DNA of 5,190 nt from Austwickia sp040006675. GTDB taxonomy: Bacteria; Actinomycetota; Actinomycetes; Actinomycetales; Dermatophilaceae. Shown here one piece after another: positions 1 to 4,317 of this stretch. Below the pieces are notes generated by a model. It was not told where the DNA came from. It searched no databases and saw nothing but the letters and a program-made list of their open reading frames with translations. The translations under genes were made by a program, and so were the position numbers. Numbering within the stretch: the first letter of the stretch is position 1; each line of letters begins with the position of its first letter. Where the stretch lies: assembly GCA_040006675.1 (NCBI GenBank), contig JBDTWM010000162.1, positions 1 through 5,190 of the forward strand, given 5' to 3'.

Positions 1-45
1 ACGACGCGCACGGGCACGACGCGCACGGGCACGACGCGGACGGGC
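1..45. repeat. Three copies of a 15-bp tandem repeat
   Basis: Two identical copies of acgacgcgcacgggc (1-15, 16-30) are followed by a third with one change, c to g (31-45). A fourth, strongly degraded copy may follow at 46-60. The unit is a multiple of three, so it would be tolerated inside a gene. In frame 3 it reads as the pentapeptide D-A-H-G-H twice, then D-A-D-G-Q, and this frame closes at a TAG at 111-113. It could therefore be the His/Asp-rich tail of a gene starting left of the window. Frames 1 and 2 are also open, as is much of the minus strand, so the coding frame is undecided. The array may extend beyond the left edge. Confidence 0.85.
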
Positions 46-169
46 AGGGCGCGTGTCGGGCTGCGCGAAGGGGCCAACGTATCCCGAACCCCGTTCCACC
101 GCGGATCATCTAGCGTGGAGGTGCTGCGGACGCCACGCTCGGTGGGGTCCGCACGAATCGTCGCTGACG

Positions 170-185
170 CGCCAGGAACCTGGCG
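170..185. promoter_or_regulatory. Inverted repeat in the leader of the 281-625 gene (operator-like)
   Basis: A perfect 7-bp inverted repeat, cgccagg and cctggcg, surrounds a 2-bp centre (aa). It lies about 100 bp before the start codon of the small gene. The compact symmetric form with a short spacer suits a dimeric repressor site on DNA. As RNA it would need to open one pair to form a 4-nt loop. No T-run follows, so it is not a typical terminator. Which role it has, if any, is inference. Confidence 0.4.
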
Positions 186-232
186 TTGCTACCGTCGAGA
201 GTTCCTGCAAGTCAAGGCAATGCGGCACGCCC

Positions 233-250
233 CGGGAGACCCGTCTCCCG
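233..250. promoter_or_regulatory. Perfect 8-bp inverted repeat just before the ribosome binding site
   Basis: The sequence cgggagac-cc-gtctcccg is a perfect 8-bp inverted repeat with a 2-nt centre. It would fold in RNA as a stable stem with a 4-nt loop after one pair opens. It ends 16 nt before the Shine-Dalgarno sequence of the small gene, so folding would place a GC-rich hairpin next to the translation start. It may protect the transcript, affect initiation, or act as a DNA-level operator. No pairing partner for the Shine-Dalgarno sequence was obvious. Confidence 0.45.
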
Positions 251-266
251 ATCGATGCCATCCCTC

Positions 267-274
267 AAGGAGGA
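267..274 (+). promoter_or_regulatory. Strong Shine-Dalgarno sequence
   Basis: AAGGAGGA lies 6 nt before the ATG at 281. It is an almost complete match to the 3' end of 16S rRNA. It decides the start of the small gene, because the same frame is open all the way from the window's left edge. Confidence 0.85.
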
Positions 275-280
275 AAGCCC

Positions 281-625
281 ATGACGATGCAACATCAGCC
301 CGACAGCCCCCGCCCGCCGGAGCCTGCCAGCCCGTGGATCGACTGGGCCAGGGCCGAGCGCGAACGTTACCGGGGCGTTCGTTTCTTCCTGAACGCGAGC
401 TTTGTGAAGGCGGTCGGCGAGGACACCGCGCAGGCGTTCCAGGAGGTCCTGATGGACGTCGGTCGGCGTCTGCACCATCACCCCCGCGCGGAAATCGCCT
501 CGGAGCTGCGCGAGCGGATGGGCGCGATCGGACTCACGCCGCCCCCGGTCGAGTTGGAAAAGTTCGCCGACGAAATCGCCCGCGCCGATTGGGTGCAGGC
601 CACCGACGCCGATCACGTCGACTGA
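281..625 (+). CDS. Small conserved-looking hypothetical protein, 114 aa
   Basis: I do not recognise the family. The start is fixed by the strong Shine-Dalgarno sequence at 267-274; upstream codons in the same frame look non-coding (Cys- and Arg-rich). Residues 1-18 are Pro-rich and probably disordered. The rest looks helical and charged: a WIDWARAERERYRG stretch (about 19-32), an amphipathic segment to about 65, a histidine triplet at 65-67, a second helix around 69-82, a proline break (LTPPPVE, 85-91) and an acidic C-terminus. It has no cysteine, signal peptide or membrane segment, so it is likely a soluble cytoplasmic protein. Codon use is typical for the window. It is followed by a convergent gene, and its leader carries two dyads (170-185, 233-250), so it is probably transcribed alone. 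No function can be assigned. Confidence 0.8.
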   Translation: MTMQHQPDSPRPPEPASPWIDWARAERERYRGVRFFLNASFVKAVGEDTAQAFQEVLMDVGRRLHHHPRAEIASELRERMGAIGLTPPPVELEKFADEIARADWVQATDADHVD

Positions 626-733
626 CCGAAGCCCCGGCACCGAGCACCGCGAGGGACCTGAGCCCGCTCGAGCCGGCCCCGGTCTTTACGAGGGGACGAC
701 GGGGGTCGGCCAACGCTGATTCGCCGGCATGGG

Positions 734-1282
734 TCAACCCCCGGGGGATCCTGTGTCGAGCGGCGCCGGCAACGCGACGACCATCGTGCCCTCCGCAGCG
801 CTCTCGTGGGGGACGAAGCCGCACCGCAGATACAGTCGCACCGCGGGGTTGTCCTGCTCGACGCTGAGACTCACGCGCGCCAGCCCCCGTCGCCCGGCGT
901 CCTCCAGCGCCGCGCGGATCAGGCCAGATCCGACACCCAGTCCGCGATAGCCCGACAGCACGCACACGCTGAGTTCGGGGACGCCGTCGGCGACGAAACC
1001 GAACCCGGGATCCTCCGCCGGCAGCTGCAGGCACCAGGCCACCCCGACCGGGCGAGCTGCCACCTGCGCGACCCAGCCGAAGTCGCCCCGCTCGACGTGG
1101 AACTCGGTGTAGTGCCGCAGATGCGGCGATTCGTCGACATCGCGACAGGTGAGGCGCTCGCCACTCCAGTTCACATTGATCACCGTCGCCGCCCGCAGCA
1201 GGAGCGCGTCGGAGGGGACCACCGGGCGCAGCGTCAGCGAAGGAACACGGGCCACGCGCGAGCGGGGGTCGACTCGTGCCAT
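734..1282 (-). CDS. GNAT-family N-acetyltransferase, 182 aa
   Basis: Predicted to transfer an acetyl (or other acyl) group from acyl-CoA to an amine in the cytoplasm; the substrate is unknown. The single GNAT fold shows a β-strand ELSVCVLSGY (about 103-112). The acyl-CoA pyrophosphate-binding motif R-G-L-G-V-G (113-118) fits R/Q-x-x-G-x-G/A. Motif B, NPAVRLYLRCGF (145-156), is the usual family ending with N and GF. Length is normal for a one-domain member. I chose the ATG at 1282 because it is close to the start of the fold (LTLRPVVPSD) and 7 nt from a -10-like element at 1290-1295. A longer frame reaches 1360 but would nearly meet the divergent sirtuin start. It is divergent from the sirtuin gene and convergent with the small gene. 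A role as a protein acetyltransferase opposing the sirtuin is possible but rests only on position. Confidence 0.9.
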   Translation of the reverse strand: MARVDPRSRVARVPSLTLRPVVPSDALLLRAATVINVNWSGERLTCRDVDESPHLRHYTEFHVERGDFGWVAQVAARPVGVAWCLQLPAEDPGFGFVADGVPELSVCVLSGYRGLGVGSGLIRAALEDAGRRGLARVSLSVEQDNPAVRLYLRCGFVPHESAAEGTMVVALPAPLDTGSPGG

Positions 1283-1289
1283 GCCGCCC

Positions 1290-1295
1290 ACCCTG
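1290..1295 (-). promoter_or_regulatory. Possible -10 element of a leaderless acetyltransferase transcript
   Basis: On the minus strand CAGGGT lies exactly 7 nt before the ATG at 1282, in the context GGCAGGGTGGGCGGCATG. Actinobacterial leaderless genes often show a TANNNT-type -10 at this distance, which would start the RNA at the first codon. The first base differs from consensus, no clear -35 is seen, and the same bases (AGGGTGG) could act as a weak Shine-Dalgarno sequence instead. Confidence 0.35.
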
Positions 1296-1355
1296 CCACG
1301 GGCACAGGACTCTCGACGCGCTCGCCCGGCCGACCCTCCCCCGGTGCCGAGGCGG

Positions 1356-1361
1356 CACAAT
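1356..1361 (+). promoter_or_regulatory. Possible -10 element of a leaderless sirtuin transcript
   Basis: CACAAT ends 6 nt before the ATG at 1368, and there is no purine-rich Shine-Dalgarno sequence in between. The spacing fits transcription starting at or next to the start codon, as is common in actinobacteria. The first base departs from TANNNT and no -35 is evident. Together with 1290-1295 it would make the 85-bp gap a back-to-back promoter region. Confidence 0.4.
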
Positions 1362-1367
1362 CAGCGC

Positions 1368-2099
1368 ATGAGCACTACCCTCGCCGACATCGCACCACGT
1401 GACCGCTTCCGCCGCGTCGTCGCCCTCACCGGTGCGGGCATCAGCGCCGCCGCGGGCCTCGGCACCTTCCGCGGGGCCGGCGGTCTGTGGACCGCCCACC
1501 CGGACGTGGAGGCCGCGATGCACGCCTCGGGCCTGCCATACAACCTGCCCGCCCTCTGGGACGTGTGGGGTGGCATCCGGCGCCGCGCGATCCTCGCGGG
1601 CCCGTCCCCGGCCCACGACGCGCTCGCCCGCGCCGGCGTGCAGGTGATCACGCAGAACGTCGACGGCCTGCACCAGGACGCCGGATCCGAGGGAGTCTTG
1701 GAACTGCACGGCTCCGCGGCGCGGGCCGTGTGCCTCAACCGCGGCTGCCGGCACCGCACCGAGGTCGACCTGCGCGGCGAGACCGAACCCGGCCACATCC
1801 CACAGTGCCCGCGCTGCGGCGGGCCGCTGCGCCCCGACGTGGTGCTTTTCGGGGAGCCGCTCGATCCCGGGGTGTGGCAGGCCAGCGAGGAGGCCGTCCA
1901 CGACGCCGACCTCGTGCTGGCGGTGGGGACGTCCTCGTTCGTCACCCCTGCCAAGTGGCTGGTCCCGATCGCGCGCCAGTCCGGCGCCGTGTGCGTCAAC
2001 ATCAACCTCGATGACTCGGTCCCCGGGCTGGATCCCTTCCACGCGCATGTGCTCGGCGACTGCCAGGACACCCTGCCGACCTGGTTGGGCGGCGAATGA
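1368..2099 (+). CDS. Sir2-family NAD-dependent protein deacylase (sirtuin), 243 aa
   Basis: Sirtuins remove acyl groups from lysine, consuming NAD+ and giving nicotinamide and O-acyl-ADP-ribose. All core motifs are present: TGAGIS (21-26) and TFRGAGGLW (33-41) for NAD binding; QNVDGLH (96-102) with the conserved Asn and Asp; the catalytic histidine in ELHGS (H114); a zinc site of C122, C127, C147 and C150 (C-x4-C ... C-x2-C); RPDVVLFGE (155-163); VGTSS (186-190); and NINLDD (211-216). Length is normal for a single-domain bacterial enzyme. The ATG at 1368 directly precedes the fold; in-frame codons further upstream lie over the divergent acetyltransferase gene. Two departures stand out: GLGTFRG replaces the usual GIPTFRG, and the Y-x-x-R pair of CobB/SIRT5-type desuccinylases is not recognisable (W67-GGI-R71). 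Acyl preference is therefore open. Known regulatory targets include acetyl-CoA synthetase, but nothing here names a partner. Confidence 0.95.
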   Translation: MSTTLADIAPRDRFRRVVALTGAGISAAAGLGTFRGAGGLWTAHPDVEAAMHASGLPYNLPALWDVWGGIRRRAILAGPSPAHDALARAGVQVITQNVDGLHQDAGSEGVLELHGSAARAVCLNRGCRHRTEVDLRGETEPGHIPQCPRCGGPLRPDVVLFGEPLDPGVWQASEEAVHDADLVLAVGTSSFVTPAKWLVPIARQSGAVCVNINLDDSVPGLDPFHAHVLGDCQDTLPTWLGGE

Positions 2100-2185
2100 G
2101 AGGTCAGCCCCGCCAACGGCCCACCGCGTGACGGCCGCCCGCAGGCCACTCGTACGACACGCATGAGATTCGACAGCCATGAGAC

Positions 2186-2190
2186 AAGGA
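2186..2190 (+). promoter_or_regulatory. Shine-Dalgarno sequence deciding the SRPBCC start
   Basis: AAGGA lies 6 nt before the GTG at 2197. The alternative in-frame ATG at 2179 has no such sequence in front of it, and would itself place this ribosome binding site inside the gene. Confidence 0.65.
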
Positions 2191-2196
2191 CCAGCA

Positions 2197-2685
2197 GTGA
2201 ACGCCGAGCAGCACCAGCGCAGCCGTACCATCGACGCCCCCGCCTCCGCGATCTTCGCCCTTCTCGCCGACCCGGACCGGCACCAGGAGACCGAGCCCAC
2301 CGGCTGGGTACGCGGCGCCATCGACCCCGCCCCGATCACGGCCGTCGGCCAGGTGTTCGCGGTCAACATGCACCTGGAACGGCTCGGTGGCCCGTACGTC
2401 ATGCACAACAAGGTCACCGTGTTCGAGCCCGATCAGGCCATCGCCTGGGCGCCCGGGCAACTCAACCGGCACGGCGAGCTGAAGACCGGCGGCTGGGTGT
2501 GGCGCTATGACCTGGAGCCCGTCGGCGCGACAGCCGGTTGCGATGACGCGACGCGGGTGACGCTGACGTACGACTGGAGTGCCACGCCGCAGAAGGTACG
2601 CGACGGCTTCGCCGCGTGGCCGGTCCTCGGGGCCGACCTGCTGGAGGACTCGCTCGCGGCGCTCGATCGGGCGATCACCGCGTGA
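2197..2685 (+). CDS. SRPBCC (polyketide cyclase/START-like) family protein, 162 aa
   Basis: The N-terminus reads RSRTIDAPASAIFALLADPD (about 8-27), the hallmark first strand and helix of the SRPBCC/Polyketide_cyc2 fold: a β-strand, then 'APAS.IF.LLADP'. The middle is β-rich and carries HNKVTVFEPDQAIAW and GGWVWRYDLEP, and a VTLTYDWS strand leads to a long C-terminal helix (WPVLGADLLEDSLAALDRAI). This is the usual helix-grip arrangement and length. Members bind hydrophobic ligands or act as cyclases, but the actinobacterial single-domain ones are mostly uncharacterised, so no substrate is claimed. I prefer GTG 2197 because of AAGGA at 2186-2190; ATG 2179 would add six residues. It starts 97 bp after the sirtuin stop on the same strand, so it may or may not share that transcript. 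It overlaps the Nudix gene by GTGA, implying translational coupling. Confidence 0.88.
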   Translation: MNAEQHQRSRTIDAPASAIFALLADPDRHQETEPTGWVRGAIDPAPITAVGQVFAVNMHLERLGGPYVMHNKVTVFEPDQAIAWAPGQLNRHGELKTGGWVWRYDLEPVGATAGCDDATRVTLTYDWSATPQKVRDGFAAWPVLGADLLEDSLAALDRAITA

Positions 2686-3275
2686 CCGGTCGCGGTGGGG
2701 CTGGGGCCGACGGCGGGGCTGGGATCGCCGGTGAGGCTGGGGTCGACCCGGCAGCGGGCGCAGGTGGCGGCAACGTCCACGGCGGGCGGCTCCGGCGTAG
2801 CGCGGGCCTGCTGCCGTACCGATTCGACGGCGACGACCCGAGCAACGACCTGCTCGTGTTCATCGCGCACATGGGCGGCCCCCTGTGGGCGCGCCGCGAC
2901 GACGGCGGCTGGTCGATCAGCAAGGGCGAGTACGACGTCGCGACCGAGACACCTCGGCAGGTGGCACGGCGGGAGTTCCGCGAGGAGATCGGCGTCGAGG
3001 CCCCTGGCGAGCCGTGGCTCGAGCTGGGCGACGTGCGGATGCGCGGCGGGAAGGTCGTCACCACGTTCGCGTCGCGCGCCCCGGCGTCGTTGGCGTACGT
3101 GGAGAGCAACCTTTTCGAGATGGAGTGGCCGCGCGGGTCGGGCAGGAACGGCCGGTTCCCTGAGATCGACCGGGCGGCGTGGTTCGAGCTGGACGTTGCT
3201 CGCCGGAAGCTGGTCAGCGGTCAGGTCCCCTTCCTCGACCGGCTCGCCGCCGCGATGCGAAGCTCACCGGCCTGA
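2682..3275 (+). CDS. Nudix hydrolase (COG4119-like), 197 aa, with Gly/Ala-rich repeat N-terminus
   Basis: Predicted pyrophosphohydrolase of nucleoside diphosphates linked to another group; exact substrate unknown. The Nudix helix REFREEIGV (97-105) supplies the metal-binding REUxEExGU core, preceded by WSISKGEYD (77-85). Canonical spacing is G-x5-E-x7-REUxEE; here it is G-x6-E-x7, one residue more. Downstream GKVVTTFA, NLFEMEWPRGSG, FPEIDRAAWF and GQVPFLDRL resemble the COG4119 'predicted NTP pyrophosphohydrolase' type; this assignment is from memory of the family. The only plausible start is GTG 2682, overlapping the SRPBCC stop as GTGA; no ATG, GTG or TTG follows in frame before the fold begins at about residue 39 (RSAGLLPYRF). 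Hence the low-complexity segment at residues 2-35, which includes a tandem repeat, should be translated. It is coupled to the SRPBCC gene and its stop abuts that of the convergent permease remnant. Confidence 0.88.
   Translation: MTGRGGAGADGGAGIAGEAGVDPAAGAGGGNVHGGRLRRSAGLLPYRFDGDDPSNDLLVFIAHMGGPLWARRDDGGWSISKGEYDVATETPRQVARREFREEIGVEAPGEPWLELGDVRMRGGKVVTTFASRAPASLAYVESNLFEMEWPRGSGRNGRFPEIDRAAWFELDVARRKLVSGQVPFLDRLAAAMRSSPA
2694..2747 (+). repeat. Three 18-bp tandem repeats in the 5' end of the Nudix gene
   Basis: Three contiguous, imperfect 18-bp units: GGTGGGGCTGGGGCCGAC (2694-2711), GGCGGGGCTGGGATCGCC (2712-2729) and GGTGAGGCTGGGGTCGAC (2730-2747). They are in frame and encode GGAGAD, GGAGIA and GEAGVD, residues 5-22 of the Nudix protein. 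Differences between units fall at a few positions, mostly third bases or conservative changes. Repeats in multiples of three can gain or lose units without breaking the gene. Confidence 0.85.
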
Positions 3276-4317
3276 CTACCTGACGACCACCCACAGTCCG
3301 GCGCAGAGGACGAAGCCGACGAGCGACAGGAAGGTCGACAGGAGAGTCCACGTGCGCAGTCCGACACCGACGCTCAGGCCGAGGTAACGCGTCACGATCC
3401 AGAAGCCGGAGTCGTTGATGTGGCTCAGGCCCAGGCCGCCGAAGCACGTCGCGAGGGTGATCACCACGATCTGCAGGCTGCTGAACCCGCCTGCCGCGAT
3501 GGCCGGCTGGATCAGCCCGCCGGCGGTGAGGATGGCGACGGTCGCCGATCCCTGCGCGGCTCGTAGGGCCAGGCAGATGATGTAGCCGGCCACGATGATG
3601 GGCATGCCGATGGAACTCAGTTCCTGTGCGAGGGCGTCGCCGATGCCGGTCTTGACCAGAACGTTGCCGAAGACGCCGCCCGCACCGGTCACGAAGATGA
3701 TGATCGCGACCATCGGCAGGGCCGAGTCGAGCACGGAGGTGCGCTCGGTCTTGTTCCAGCCCATCGTGGAACCGATGACGGCGTACGCGACGATCACGGC
3801 GACCAGGAGCGCGGTCGTCGGCTGGCCGACGACCGCTGGCGACGTCGCGGACCATGTTGCCTTTGGGCAATATCGTCGCGCTGACGGAGCCCACCATGAT
3901 CATCACGATCGGCAACAGGATGAGCCCGACGACCGTGCCGGCACCGGGCCGATTACGGGTGCGGGTGCGGGTGGCTGTGGCGGTGGCGGTGGTGGTGGTG
4001 GTCCCACCGGACGACGCGGATGAGCCGGCGGTGTGGCCGGTCGCCGCCTCGGCGTCCGCCCCCCGCAGAGCCTCTGTGGCCGGAGACTCCTGAAGCACGA
4101 TGCGGTCGACCTTGAAGAGCTTGGCGGCATGGAAGCCGGCGACGGCTGTGATCGCGCAGATCACCAGGCCGATGACCGTCATCAGACCGACATCGGCGCC
4201 GGTGGTCGCTGCGGCGGCCACGGGACCAGGGTGGGGTGGGAGCGAGACGTGCACCGTGAGCAGCACCCCCGCGACCGGGAGCCCGATCTTGACCGGATGG
4301 ATGCCGGCAATCTTGGC
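3276..4317 (-). pseudogene. GntP-family sugar-acid permease, N-terminally deleted and frameshifted
   Basis: GntP permeases are multi-pass proton-linked importers of gluconate and related sugar acids, usually about 450 residues. Only about 345 residues remain, in two frames. The middle part (about 4317 to 3835) begins near KIAGIHPVKIGLPVAG and holds the hallmark TVHVSLPPHPGPVAAA, two membrane segments, a low-complexity loop and another membrane segment ending MVRDVAS. The C-terminal part (about 3833 to 3276) continues as VVGQPTTALLVAVIVAYAVIG, then GAGGVFGN, LRAAQGSATVAILTAGG and GLSHINDSGFWIVTRYLGLSVGVGLRTWT, all typical of the family, and ends at TAG. Comparison with family members puts the start of the surviving part near residue 145-150, so the first membrane segments and the start codon are missing. 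An extra base near 3833-3834 separates the parts. It is not a functional transporter as sequenced, unless the lesions are assembly errors. Confidence 0.85.

Noticed and set aside
212..640. A 142-residue minus-strand frame opposite the small gene
   Set aside because: It mirrors the 281-625 gene, has no ribosome binding site, and its composition fits an antisense shadow.
677..704. An imperfect GC-rich hairpin between the convergent genes (677-684 with 698-704) as a terminator
   Set aside because: The stem is short and bulged and no T-run follows on either strand. It is not good enough to call, and the rest of 626-733 shows nothing else.
115..867. A 250-residue plus-strand frame overlapping the small gene and the end of the acetyltransferase
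   Set aside because: The product is Arg/Pro-rich and resembles no family. It lacks a ribosome binding site, and the overlapping 281-625 frame has a strong one and normal codon use.
1149..1367. An N-terminal extension of the sirtuin upstream of ATG 1368
   Set aside because: The added residues are translated antisense to the acetyltransferase start, are Arg-rich and lack similarity to sirtuin N-termini. The ATG at 1368 directly precedes the fold.
2100..2196. A separate promoter for the SRPBCC gene
   Set aside because: I saw TACGAC at 2153-2158, GAGATT at 2165-2170 and a duplicated catgaga (2162-2168, 2178-2184), but no hexamer pair with convincing spacing. The gap may simply be untranslated operon space.
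534..2417. A 627-residue open frame on the minus strand spanning the small gene's 3' end, the acetyltransferase, the sirtuin and part of the SRPBCC gene
   Set aside because: It lies antisense to three recognisable genes and out of frame with the acetyltransferase. Its product is Arg/Gly/Ala-rich with no domain. Long spurious frames are expected at this GC content.
3830..3840. Programmed ribosomal frameshifting in the permease
   Set aside because: There is no slippery heptamer, no stop codon positioned near the shift and no obvious downstream stem. The gene also lacks its N-terminus, so decay is the simpler explanation.
3595..4023. A plus-strand frame with a Gly-rich end opposite the permease
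   Set aside because: It is antisense to clear GntP motifs. The poly-Gly run only reflects the ggt triplet repeat.
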